DNA of 64,000 nt from Bacteroidota bacterium. Lineage in GTDB: Bacteria; Bacteroidota; Bacteroidia; Chitinophagales; JADJOU01. The notes under the pieces are model-generated. The model had not been told where the DNA came from. It searched no databases and saw only the letters and a list, made by a program, of their open reading frames with translations. This document shows positions 51,109 through 59,437 of the stretch, in pieces. The position numbers were made by a program, and so were the translations under genes. Within the stretch, counting starts at the first letter, position 1; every line of letters starts with the position of its first letter. The stretch covers positions 62,001-126,000 of the forward strand of contig JADJOU010000007.1 of the NCBI GenBank assembly GCA_016713645.1, in the 5' to 3' direction.

Positions 51109-52589
51109 TTTAGGTGGAGTTCCTGCGCATGGATTCGGATTATTACATTTTCATACATCTTTTTGATTGTAGAGTATGTAAATTGATTCCCATTCGCGCA
51201 AATCAACTTATATCTAAAATAGGCACAACCTGAAGTGAAGTAGTTGCCTGTAAGTGAGTCTGGACCTGCTACAGATATTAAATTCCAATTTATAGAATCA
51301 AAAGACATCTCCCAAGCATAATATAAGCCTGTTTGATTAGGTCTTGTAACATATAAATTAATTGGTTGAGTAGGACATATACTGTCAGTTCCGAATATTG
51401 TTAGTTTAGGAGGTGTTCCTGAACAAGCATTTGGATTTGAACAAGTTTTTACACATACTTTCTTTACAACAGAATAAGAGAAGAAGCCACTATTGGTGCA
51501 CATGACTTTGCATCTGAAATAACGGCATCCTGAAGTCAGGAAATTTCCTACTAAGGAGTCTGCGCTGCCATTTGGTGCATTCGTCCAAGATGTTGAATCA
51601 AAAGACATCTGCCATAGATAAGCAAAGCCAGTATTCCATTGTTTAGGGACTCTTATATTCAGGGCTTGTCCAACACAAATACTATCATTGCCAAGTACTG
51701 TTAATTGTGGAGGTGTTCCGCTGCATATATTTTGATCAATCAATGAATCACATGCTGTTTTTACTTGTCCGCAAGAATCAGTAACAGTCACACAGTAGAA
51801 TCCAGTAGTCAAATTCCCGATGGATTTGGTTGTTGCTCCAGTATTCCATTTATAACTATATGAAGGATTTCCTCCAGTTGCATTGGCATTCATGGATCCA
51901 TTTGGACCTCCATTGGGATTCGTTTTAGTCAAATTTAAAGACATTGCCGAATTTCCCTGATAGCTTAGGACAATAGGTGAAGTAGGATTAAAATAGTAAA
52001 AGCATGCATTAGGCATGGTAGACGATGCAAGCTTGAAGTGGGTATATACACCTGAACAAAGACCAGTGATTGCTAAATTCCCACTTGTATTGGTTTGCAA
52101 AGTGAGTGTGGTGTTTATCAATGAGTTGTTTTTAACATACCCCTTTAAATAGTAAATTGTGGAGGGTTTCAACCCTGATAAATAAACGGTTCCATTGCAA
52201 TTGTTGCATGCGCTTGGATTGAGGCTGGAAATGAATGCTAGTTGCCAATTTCCGCAAATACTGACCGTTTTACAGACTGAATCAGAGCAGAAATTCGGAC
52301 TTAAATATCCTGTAATCTTGTAACACACATTGTATACACCACTTTGAGCGTAATAATGGGTGAGTGGAAATGGAGGCTTGGTCGCAAATGTCTGAGTAGC
52401 CCCATCACCCCATTTAATGGTGTAGGACATGTTCATGGCATTCATACTGACTGCACTCGAATCATAGAATTTAGCGGCTGAGCCTGCACTATCGGCAACG
52501 CTGAATCTCGCTGAGAAGGAACTGCAATTTTGTGCATTCGCACCAAAAATGCAGAACATAATTAGAAGCTGGGTTAGAATCTTTTGCAT
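51105..52589 (-). CDS. T9SS cargo, N-terminal fragment: PKD, SprB-type repeat, 100-aa modules
   Basis: Signal peptide (residues 1-19, ANAQN); a PKD-like domain with IKWGDGATQTF; a module NPSACNNCNGTVYLSGL; an SprB-type repeat (GGNPSYSYKWNTGATTKSI); and two copies of a 100-aa module starting CSGTPP and containing MSFDS-x-W and TSGCRYFR. The frame breaks at about 51150, where the expected VCVKTC is damaged by deletions. Confidence 0.82.
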   Translation of the reverse strand: MQKILTQLLIMFCIFGANAQNCSSFSARFSVADSAGSAAKFYDSSAVSMNAMNMSYTIKWGDGATQTFATKPPFPLTHYYAQSGVYNVCYKITGYLSPNFCSDSVCKTVSICGNWQLAFISSLNPSACNNCNGTVYLSGLKPSTIYYLKGYVKNNSLINTTLTLQTNTSGNLAITGLCSGVYTHFKLASSTMPNACFYYFNPTSPIVLSYQGNSAMSLNLTKTNPNGGPNGSMNANATGGNPSYSYKWNTGATTKSIGNLTTGFYCVTVTDSCGQVKTACDSLIDQNICSGTPPQLTVLGNDSICVGQALNIRVPKQWNTGFAYLWQMSFDSTSWTNAPNGSADSLVGNFLTSGCRYFRCKVMCTNSGFFSYSVVKKVCVKTCSNPNACSGTPPKLTIFGTDSICPTQPINLYVTRPNQTGLYYAWEMSFDSINWNLISVAGPDSLTGNYFTSGCAYFRYKLICANGNQFTYSTIKKMYENVIIRIHAQELHLN

Positions 52590-52724
52590 AATAATTTTAA
52601 ATTTGGATAAGTAAAAGTATTAAATACAATTGATTATACAAGAAAAAGATAAGAATATTCGAAATAAATCGAATTTTAAACTATTTCGATATTAATAGTT
52701 TAGTTTTTGTACTAAAATAGGCAG

Positions 52725-52771
52725 AAAAATGATTCAAAATGGTATCCTGGAATTTCATTTGAATCATTTTT
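52725..52771 (-). terminator. Rho-independent terminator of the carotenoid operon
   Basis: AAAAATGATTCAAA and TTTGAATCATTTTT are perfect 14-bp arms around a 19-nt loop, just after (or overlapping the end of) the crtB reading frame. The T run lies in the minus-strand direction. It closes the crtI-crtB transcript. Confidence 0.8.
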
Positions 52772-52783
52772 CAGAGATTTCCG

Positions 52784-53080
52784 CTAAATAATGTTCAATC
52801 GGTATTTTACATAGGAATTGAAAACGAGCAGCATCTTTTTTGAATTGCTGATGCGAATCCGCTTCTTCATAATATCTAGGTTGTTTAAGCTCTTTATCTT
52901 TTTGAATAGCCCGCAATAGTAAATATAGGATACATACACCCCAAATCTTGAATTGAATGGCAACTGTCTTATACCCACCAATGCGTCGTCAAAGTCTTTT
53001 TGAATATCCATTTCTATCTCCTTTTTCTCCTTCTCCCCAAATTGATTCATGTCGATATTCGGGAAATATACCCTTCCCAA
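52784..53080 (-). CDS. crtB: Phytoene synthase, C-terminal fragment (whole gene about 52764-53619)
   Basis: Begins just past the frameshift. The upstream frame at about 53085-53125 gives NFLRDLRADYFDLGRVYF, whose DLRAD is the second Asp-rich (DxxxD) motif. The rest is helical and ends at 52784; a one-base shift near there would instead give a tail ending in AEISEK at 52764. Which end is right cannot be decided here. Confidence 0.78.
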   Translation of the reverse strand: MGRVYFPNIDMNQFGEKEKKEIEMDIQKDFDDALVGIRQLPFNSRFGVYVSYIYYCGLFKKIKSLNNLDIMKKRIRISNSKKMLLVFNSYVKYRLNII

Positions 53081-53097
53081 ATCAAAATAATCAGCCC

Positions 53098-53619
53098 TTA
53101 AATCGCGTAAAAATTGATTTTTGAAATGCAGATCCCAATTTCATCGCTGTTGGCTTCAAACGCTGATATTCTTTTTTCATCCCCGTTTGTAAACACTTTT
53201 AAACACATCAAGCCCACCACTTCGGCACTGCCCAAAATATACTCTTCATAGGTGTTTTGAGAATAATCCTGCTTTTGCAAATCCATTTCCATACTCTTCA
53301 AAAATTGAACAATTAGCGCATGATCAATTTGGTAGTGATTGACAACTTCTTGAAAACTATTAAGCACTGGATTGAGGCTAATTCCCCGCTCTATCGCCGT
53401 GAAAGTTTCTTTTTTAAATTCATCTAGCAATGTCTTTTTGTCAAATCCATGAAAGGAATCGACAATCTCATCCGCCAAGCGGACAAATCCATATAGGCTA
53501 TATATGGGATTGCGGATAGATTTGTGCAAGAAGAAGATGCCAATAGAAAAACTCGTGCTGTATTTGCGCGTGATGAGCTTGCTGCAGTGAACGGATGCGT
53601 CGTCGAAAAGCTGTTTCAT
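53098..53619 (-). CDS. crtB: Phytoene synthase, N-terminal fragment
   Basis: Trans-isoprenyl diphosphate synthase head-to-head family. KYSTSFSIGIFFL and RNPIYSLYGFVRLADEIVDSF contain the first DxxxD motif (DEIVD), and YILGSAEVVGLMCL is the conserved middle helix. It condenses two GGPP to phytoene, the first step of carotenoid synthesis. It starts 22 nt downstream of crtI on the same strand. The frame is lost near 53125. Confidence 0.85.
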   Translation of the reverse strand: MKQLFDDASVHCSKLITRKYSTSFSIGIFFLHKSIRNPIYSLYGFVRLADEIVDSFHGFDKKTLLDEFKKETFTAIERGISLNPVLNSFQEVVNHYQIDHALIVQFLKSMEMDLQKQDYSQNTYEEYILGSAEVVGLMCLKVFTNGDEKRISAFEANSDEIGICISKINFYAI

Positions 53620-53640
53620 ATACTTATCTTAACTTTTGTT

Positions 53641-54303
53641 TTATGTTTTCTTTAATTGTTTTAATAATAATGCAGAAGCTATTTGACCAGAAATAATTGC
53701 TGGCGGTAAACCTGGCCCAGGTACCGTCAACTGACCTGCATAGACCATATTCTTTATCTTTGGATTGAGCATGGATGGCTTCAATACTGCTGTTTGCATA
53801 TACGTATTTGCCAAGCCATAGGCATTTCCCTTGTAGGAATTATATTCCTCTTTGAACTCCTTGATACAATAGCTTTCCTGAACGATGATATTTTCTTTAA
53901 TGGAAGTTTTACATGTTTTTTCCATTCTAGAGACAACCATCTCTAAGTATTTTTTTCGAATAAACTCTGTATCTGCAATGCCAGGAGCGATGGGAATTAA
54001 GATGAATAAATTTTCACTCCCCTCTGGGGCTACTGTTGGGTCTGTCTTGGATGGACAACAGACATAAAATAAGGGATCAGTTGGCCATTCCTTGGTATCG
54101 TAAATCTCTTCAGCATGCTTTTTGAAATCAGTATCAAAAAACAAATTGTGGTGCTCTAAATGAGGCAGTTTTTTATCAATGCCTAGGAAAAATATCAGCG
54201 ATGATGGAGAGAGCGTTCGCTTGTCCCAATAGGCCTCATCGTAATTTCTCCAACCTTGTTCAAGGATGTTTTGCTCAAAGTGGTGATAGTCCATCCCAAC
54301 CAC
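53641..54303 (-). CDS. crtI: Phytoene desaturase, C-terminal fragment (whole gene 53641-55115)
   Basis: Continues from VGMDYHHFEQNIL in the shifted frame. Motifs: SPSSLIFFLGIDKKLPHLEHHN, FILIPIAPG, and the family's C-terminal signature YAGQLTVPGPGLPPAIISG. The frameshift is at about 54300 in the run TGGTTGG. Joined length is about 491 aa, normal. Confidence 0.86.
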   Translation of the reverse strand: MVGMDYHHFEQNILEQGWRNYDEAYWDKRTLSPSSLIFFLGIDKKLPHLEHHNLFFDTDFKKHAEEIYDTKEWPTDPLFYVCCPSKTDPTVAPEGSENLFILIPIAPGIADTEFIRKKYLEMVVSRMEKTCKTSIKENIIVQESYCIKEFKEEYNSYKGNAYGLANTYMQTAVLKPSMLNPKIKNMVYAGQLTVPGPGLPPAIISGQIASALLLKQLKKT

Positions 54304-55115
54304 AACTCCATCTGTGCGATGTTTTGATGATTAGTACTAATTTCAAGCACTTGGCCATTTTTTATATCAATAGACTGCACGGTTTCGCCGCAATGAATTT
54401 GTACTCCTTGCTCTCTGGCAATTTGCTCAAATGCTTCTGCTATTTTAATCATGCCGCCCATAGGATAAAATGTCCCTTGATTCAATGCAGCATGATTCAT
54501 CAGACTATAGAGCGAAGGGATATTTGAGGGCTTAGCTCCCAAAAAAAGCACAGGGAATTCCATCAATTGAATCAAGCGATCATCTTTGAAATATTTGCGC
54601 ACATGCTTGTCGAATGATTGAAATATTTTATTTTTTATTACCCCTTCTATCGTGCGCTTATTCACAAATTCAAACCAAGATAAGGATGGATTGTAAACCA
54701 AATCTGACATGGAGAGATTGTATTTGATTTCCGCATCTTCAAGGAATAATTTCAATTGAGCCGCAGAGCCCTTTTCTATCTCTTCAAATACCTCGTAGAG
54801 TGCCTCTCTATTTGAAGGAACCATCAATGTATTATCCCCTTCGTAGAATATTTTAAATCCAGGATCTAATTGCTTTAAATCGTAAAAATCTGATTGGGTG
54901 CGACCAAATTCATTGAAAAAGCGCTCAAATACATCGGGCATCCAATACCAACTTGGTCCTTTATCAAATAAAAATCCATTTTTTGAAAAAGAGGAAATTC
55001 GACCACCTACACGCACATTATTATCAATTAAATCAACTTGGTGACCAGCCTTTGCAAGACTGGAAGCTGCCGTAAGTCCAGCTATTCCCCCTCCTAAAAT
55101 TGATAATGTTGACAT
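54195..55115 (-). CDS. crtI: Phytoene desaturase, N-terminal fragment
   Basis: FAD-binding Rossmann start (LGGGIAGLTAASSLAKAGHQV), RVGGRISSFSKNGFLFDKGPSW, then the CrtI-type middle (GTFYPMGGMIKIAEAFEQIA). The enzyme adds double bonds to phytoene, yielding coloured carotenoids such as lycopene. It lies 55 nt after the CarH-like regulator, with its own promoter in that gap. Confidence 0.87.
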   Translation of the reverse strand: MSTLSILGGGIAGLTAASSLAKAGHQVDLIDNNVRVGGRISSFSKNGFLFDKGPSWYWMPDVFERFFNEFGRTQSDFYDLKQLDPGFKIFYEGDNTLMVPSNREALYEVFEEIEKGSAAQLKLFLEDAEIKYNLSMSDLVYNPSLSWFEFVNKRTIEGVIKNKIFQSFDKHVRKYFKDDRLIQLMEFPVLFLGAKPSNIPSLYSLMNHAALNQGTFYPMGGMIKIAEAFEQIAREQGVQIHCGETVQSIDIKNGQVLEISTNHQNIAQMELWLGWTITTLSKTSLNKVGEITMRPIGTSERSLHHR

Positions 55116-55137
55116 TTTTTTTGTTTAATCTTTTTAC

Positions 55138-55168
55138 AAAGATAGTAAACAAAATTTAATAATGAAAA
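55138..55168 (-). promoter_or_regulatory. crtI promoter
   Basis: On the minus strand, TTTC-N19-TATCTTTG matches the Bacteroidota vegetative promoter (TTTG-N19/20-TAnnTTTG) with one mismatch at -33. The -7 element ends 22 nt before the crtI ATG. TAAACAAAA lies between them (55120-55128). Confidence 0.6.
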
Positions 55169-55170
55169 GT

Positions 55171-56043
55171 TTAAATTACCTCTATAAAATTTTGAGGGTG
55201 AGCATAGGTATATATATCAGAAGACTTTTCAAATGTCTTCAAATATTCTTCAGTTGTGCAAACGTGGAGCTTTGTCCCTGAATTGGTATGCACGAGTTCC
55301 TCAAGCTCCTTTCGATTGGACTCAGTATGATTGCGACGGTGGTAGAAAGTGACAAGTTGCGATGCTTTGGTTTTTTTAATTGTCTCCGACAAGCAGTTGG
55401 TAGGAACATTTTGTCCCAAATAAATCGTCATATACCCTTTTTGCCGAATAAGAAAATCTGCCAATAAGAGACCCATCTCATGCCATTCATTCGGCAATAG
55501 AAAGAGAATGAATACTTTGCCCTTTTTCTTAGGCATTGGCAAGCCATCGATCGAAGCAATGATTTTTTTTCGAATGATGTTTGCAATCAAATGTTCTTGG
55601 GCCGGCATAATATTCTTAGTCGTCCAGAGAACACCCGTTTTGACTAAGAATGGATAGATAACATCCAAATAAGCCTGATACAAGCCAAACCGAGTAATTG
55701 AAGCAGTTAAGACTTTGTCGAATGAGAGTTCATCAAACCCTATCATCGCATTGATCAAATCATTTACATAAGTATCATGATTGGAGCGAACTGAATCTTC
55801 TTCTTGGATGTCATTGATCTGCTCGACCATCTCCGTCTCGCTCATCGCTGCCACTTTAGATATCTTATGTCCATGATTGACAAGCAGATTGACATTTAAT
55901 ATCTTTCGAATTTGATCGTCATCATAATATCGAATATTTGTATCTGTTCGATGGGGGGTTAATAAATTATAGCGCTTCTCCCATATTCGAATGGTATGTG
56001 CTTTTATGCTAGTAAGGCGCTCTATATCGTTAATTTCAAACAT
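55171..56043 (-). CDS. CarH/LitR-like MerR regulator with B12-binding domain
   Basis: 290 aa. Residues 1-70 are a MerR winged helix (TIRIWEKRYNLL, NIRYYDDDQI). Residues 88-165 form the helical cap with W140-x9-E150-H151, the same Trp/Glu/His pattern and spacing as W131/E141/H142 of Thermus CarH. Residues 175-290 are a Rossmann-like B12 domain with NEWHEMG; H188 corresponds to the cobalt-binding His of ExHxxG. The residue after W140 is Thr, where CarH has the His132 that ligates cobalt after light. CarH represses carotenoid genes in the dark and releases DNA on illumination of adenosylcobalamin. Position beside crtI-crtB supports that role. Light sensing is inferred, not proven. Confidence 0.82.
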   Translation of the reverse strand: MFEINDIERLTSIKAHTIRIWEKRYNLLTPHRTDTNIRYYDDDQIRKILNVNLLVNHGHKISKVAAMSETEMVEQINDIQEEDSVRSNHDTYVNDLINAMIGFDELSFDKVLTASITRFGLYQAYLDVIYPFLVKTGVLWTTKNIMPAQEHLIANIIRKKIIASIDGLPMPKKKGKVFILFLLPNEWHEMGLLLADFLIRQKGYMTIYLGQNVPTNCLSETIKKTKASQLVTFYHRRNHTESNRKELEELVHTNSGTKLHVCTTEEYLKTFEKSSDIYTYAHPQNFIEVI

Positions 56044-56077
56044 CTATTTTGTTTAGCGGATTTTAATTTATCTTAAA

Positions 56078-56109
56078 CAAAGATAGAAATTCTTTTTATA
56101 TAAAAGAAA
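56078..56109 (-). promoter_or_regulatory. Promoter of the CarH-like gene
   Basis: On the minus strand, TTTC-N20-TATCTTTG, the same elements as the crtI promoter. TAAACAAAA lies between it and the ATG (56047-56055), again as at crtI. The shared sequence suggests co-regulation, possibly autoregulation. Confidence 0.6.
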
Positions 56110-56139
56110 TTAATTTATATGCAACTATTAAAGTGCTTT

Positions 56140-57312
56140 TTATTTTTCAATCGCAGCCCTATTCGACCGAATCATTCCCCGCAAATTCCCTTTTACCGTT
56201 GCAATGCCATCCATTATCATCTGCTCATTGGTGGGAAATGGGAGCGGTCTTTTACCGACGTTTATCATAACGGCATCACTCAGCGCCCTTCTATCTCCGA
56301 AATACGTACAAGCGATATGGTCAAAAACTAAATCCGTTCTAAATGGCTCGCTGTGGTATAATTCAGTCGAATTGTAATTGAATACGTCGAAACTGCCCTC
56401 GAGCACACCTTGTTTGTGTTGCGCGATTTCATGCACTGTTGCAAATACATTGATATATTTATATCGTCTGACTTCTTTTCCTTCACGGTCTTTTTTTATT
56501 CTGCCCGCACTGTCGTATTCATAGACAAAACCATCCTTTACTTGAGCGCTTTCTGTGAAGTGACGATCCCTTATTTGTTCTGGGCTGACAGCGATGTTTT
56601 TTAAATTGATAACGATGATATTGTCCACTTTTCTTCCATCTAATCGGGTGATAAAAGAAGCCCATTCCGTGGTAAATTCTGTCGCTGAGAGATGCATCAA
56701 TTCCTGAATAAATGATTTGGGAAGCATCATCGGGGAATTGTTCTTATAGTCGATGAGCACCAAATTTGTTCCTCTTTGCTTAGCACTGTCAATTTTTAAT
56801 CGCACATCCTTATAATCAGGATAGAGGGAATTGATTTTGGAGAACTGATAGAAAGCCTCTCTAGCGCTATATTTAGTCTTTTGTTGAAGTAAAACATTTC
56901 CCTTGGCATATAAAAATTCTGCAGCATAGTTTTTAGCATTTGCCATTGCTTCGTCGATATCCATTATTTTTATTTCTGCATTTCGATATTCTTTCTTGAT
57001 ATAGATGGGAAGGAGCGGTTTGACCAAACTCTGCTTATAATCAATGCTTTGATAAAGTGAAAGAACCTTTTCCCAGTTTGCGGGATTTCCCTCCAATTTT
57101 AACTGTTCAATCCGCTTTAATTCGGCTTGTACAGACTCGTTAAAAGCTTGTTCTAAAATGAGGCGATGCTTATCAGAAGTATTTCCAGATCGAATTTTTT
57201 GTGCAGCTAATTGAATAGCTCCTTGAAGGTTGCCCTGTTTGTATAGACTTTTCGGCGATTGACAACCAATTCCCCAGAGCGCTATGACTAGAATAAGTAA
57301 ATATGTTTTCAT
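56140..57312 (-). CDS. Lipoprotein of unknown function
   Basis: 390 aa. Signal peptide with lipobox GIGC (Cys17). Residues 20-180 are TPR-like helices (SLYKQGNLQGAIQLAAQKI). The remainder is a mixed domain with ITRLDGRKVDNIIVINLKNI and a His-containing FATVHEIAQHKQG motif. I recall no named family. Envelope-located by its lipobox. Divergent from the next gene. Confidence 0.7.
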   Translation of the reverse strand: MKTYLLILVIALWGIGCQSPKSLYKQGNLQGAIQLAAQKIRSGNTSDKHRLILEQAFNESVQAELKRIEQLKLEGNPANWEKVLSLYQSIDYKQSLVKPLLPIYIKKEYRNAEIKIMDIDEAMANAKNYAAEFLYAKGNVLLQQKTKYSAREAFYQFSKINSLYPDYKDVRLKIDSAKQRGTNLVLIDYKNNSPMMLPKSFIQELMHLSATEFTTEWASFITRLDGRKVDNIIVINLKNIAVSPEQIRDRHFTESAQVKDGFVYEYDSAGRIKKDREGKEVRRYKYINVFATVHEIAQHKQGVLEGSFDVFNYNSTELYHSEPFRTDLVFDHIACTYFGDRRALSDAVMINVGKRPLPFPTNEQMIMDGIATVKGNLRGMIRSNRAAIEK

Positions 57313-57417
57313 CAGTGCGTATTATACCGCAAATGTATCATATTAAATGCCTAGGCATGTTAAGAAGGGTTAAATAAGAATTTGCAAAATGCTATATTTG
57401 CAATTAAAACTTCTTCG

Positions 57418-58479
57418 ATGCGCTATTTTCTTTTCTTTGGTTTGTGTTTTTATCTCGTCCAAAACTCCAACGCCCAAGGCTGTGTGGCGATTCGGGGAAT
57501 GTGCAATATGGATGGTGATGTAAAAGAAAAAGCTGGATGGGAGTTAAGCTTGAGCAATCGCTATTTCAGGTCATACAAGCATTTCGTCAATGATATCGAA
57601 CAGCACGAGCGAATAGAAAAGGCCAATAATGTCATCAACTATTCCAATGAGATGGCGATTTCAGTGATTCGAAAATTTGATTATAGATGGTCTATGGCAC
57701 TCACTGCGCCAGTCTTGATGTATTCGCGCACTTCCTTGTATGAGCACGATGGACTCACAAGAAATAAGACGAGTTCTTTTGGCATTGGTGATATTAGAAT
57801 CAGTGCATATCGATGGATGATTGATCCTGAGAAGCACCCCAAAGGAAATATTCAATTGGGACTTGGAATTAAACTGCCAACGGGCAATGCAAATTACCAA
57901 GACTACTTTTACAGAGGCAAAGATTCATTCGTCATGGGTGCAGTTGATCAATCTATTCAATTAGGCGATGGCGGAACAGGCATTTCTTTTGAGATGAATT
58001 CGTTTATCAAAATAAAAGAAAAATTTAGTGCCTATTGCAATGGATTTTATTTGCTCAGTCCGCGCGAAGTCAATGGAACCTCCACGGCGCGAGGCGGCAT
58101 TTCTAATGCGACAGCCAAGAAATACAATACAGATGTGATGAGTGTTCCTGATTTATATATGGCTAGAATAGGCATGGGATTCCAACATAAAAAATGGTCC
58201 TATATGGCGGGATTGAGAATCGAAGGATTGCCGTCAAGTGATTTAGTGGGCGGTAGCCGCGGATTTAGAAGACCTGGATTTATTGTTTCAGCTGAACCAA
58301 CTTTTGTTTACACCGCTGAGAAATACGTCCTCAATTTCTCTTTGCCCATTGCCCTCTATCGAAACAGAACCAAGAGCAATTCCGATACTAGAAGATCTGC
58401 AGATACCAATTCCAACATCACTGGAGATGCTGCTTTTGCTGATTATTTGATAAGCATCGGGGTGAAGTTTAAGTTGTAG
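57418..58479 (+). CDS. Outer-membrane beta-barrel protein, transporter-like
   Basis: 353 aa from the ATG at 57418. An ATG at 57382 is in frame, but the later one begins a clean signal peptide (MRYFLFFGLCFYLVQNSNAQ). The body consists of alternating amphipathic strands with turns (WSMALTAPVLMYSR, NIQLGLGIKLPTGNANYQ, YVLNFSLPIALYRNRT) and ends in KFKL. It resembles the MetA-pathway/phenol-degradation-type barrel family (PF13557-like). A conserved GDGGTG turn is present. Substrate unknown. Confidence 0.7.
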   Translation: MRYFLFFGLCFYLVQNSNAQGCVAIRGMCNMDGDVKEKAGWELSLSNRYFRSYKHFVNDIEQHERIEKANNVINYSNEMAISVIRKFDYRWSMALTAPVLMYSRTSLYEHDGLTRNKTSSFGIGDIRISAYRWMIDPEKHPKGNIQLGLGIKLPTGNANYQDYFYRGKDSFVMGAVDQSIQLGDGGTGISFEMNSFIKIKEKFSAYCNGFYLLSPREVNGTSTARGGISNATAKKYNTDVMSVPDLYMARIGMGFQHKKWSYMAGLRIEGLPSSDLVGGSRGFRRPGFIVSAEPTFVYTAEKYVLNFSLPIALYRNRTKSNSDTRRSADTNSNITGDAAFADYLISIGVKFKL

Positions 58480-58518
58480 GGATTGCTCGATTTGTTTGAT
58501 TTATCAAATACGCTTAGA

Positions 58519-59049
58519 CTATTGCTTTGTATCCTTTTTCTCATATTCTACTGAATCTTCATAAAGGGTGTCTGGGCAGAAATCGAGTTCGTCTTCCCAA
58601 CAGACACTTCCGTATTGCACAGAGACTTTTTTAAATCTAGTCATATCTTTGAGCAATACAAAATCTCCCTTATCTAAATAGGGAGCGACATCAAAAATTT
58701 TTGTTTCACCATTCTCAAAGGATAATTCAAGGGAATAGTTTTCAAGCGGGTGGACTTTTATGACTCGAGGGTTTTTCATTATTTTTAGTGGGTCTATTTT
58801 GAAAATCTGTTCACCATTTATAGCTAGTTTCCAATTGGCAAGTAATTCTTCTCTATGCAATTCCATCCAAGCATCTACTAATTTCATTTTGTTTTTAGGG
58901 ATACTTCCTTCAAGGATAATACTATCTTCTATGGCTATTACACATTCAAACTCTGCGTACTTAATATGAATATGTGGCAAGTTATGCCTCTTTGTATCGA
59001 AGTGATACATAAGGACTATTATGCCATAAAACATTGATAAGACGGGCAT
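58519..59049 (-). CDS. DUF4160-DUF2442 fusion protein
   Basis: 176 aa. Residues 1-75 match DUF4160 (LSMFYGIIVLMYHFDTKRHN, LPHIHIKY, ELHREELLANW). Residues 92-165 match DUF2442 (VIKVHPLENYSLELSFENGE, FDVAPYL, VSVQYGSVCWEDELDFCPDT). The two domains are often neighbouring genes with a toxin-antitoxin-like appearance; here they form one protein. Cytoplasmic. The molecular role is not established, and no separate partner gene is adjacent. Confidence 0.8.
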   Translation of the reverse strand: MPVLSMFYGIIVLMYHFDTKRHNLPHIHIKYAEFECVIAIEDSIILEGSIPKNKMKLVDAWMELHREELLANWKLAINGEQIFKIDPLKIMKNPRVIKVHPLENYSLELSFENGETKIFDVAPYLDKGDFVLLKDMTRFKKVSVQYGSVCWEDELDFCPDTLYEDSVEYEKKDTKQ

Positions 59050-59116
59050 TTAATGCTATTTAGAATACAAAAGTAAAAAATCTTTTTGTTAAAATTCAAT
59101 CTTGAATGTGAATGTT

Positions 59117-59437
59117 TTATTCAATCACAATAACCTTTCTAGCACTTTTTCCATTATCTTGGATCACTTGTAAAATATAGGCTCCGCGACTGATATTTTC
59201 TAAATCAATAGAAGTTTCAATCGTGGAAGAATTTTTATTAGGATTTGATTCTGGAGTTACATAATCGATTGACTTTACAAGTCTTCCTTCTAAAGATTTT
59301 AATAGGATACTTCCTTTAGAAATGGTTGAAGACTCAAATTGAACATGTAAGATTTCTTTTTGCAGGATTTGGGAAAGCATGAACTTGGAAATCTTGGATT
59401 TTGCTTTCATTAAAACCTGTTCCACCATCGCCTTCAA
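59117..59437 (-). CDS. T9SS type A sorting domain fragment of the cohesin/dockerin-like cargo (whole gene 59117-63377)
   Basis: From about 59365 it continues the sentence FPNPAKKEILHVQFESST into SKGSILLKSLEGRLVKSID and ARKVIVIE, a type A T9SS C-terminal domain. The first residues before ILHVQF are out of frame; the ATG is not a true start. Confidence 0.75.
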   Translation of the reverse strand: MKAMVEQVLMKAKSKISKFMLSQILQKEILHVQFESSTISKGSILLKSLEGRLVKSIDYVTPESNPNKNSSTIETSIDLENISRGAYILQVIQDNGKSARKVIVIE

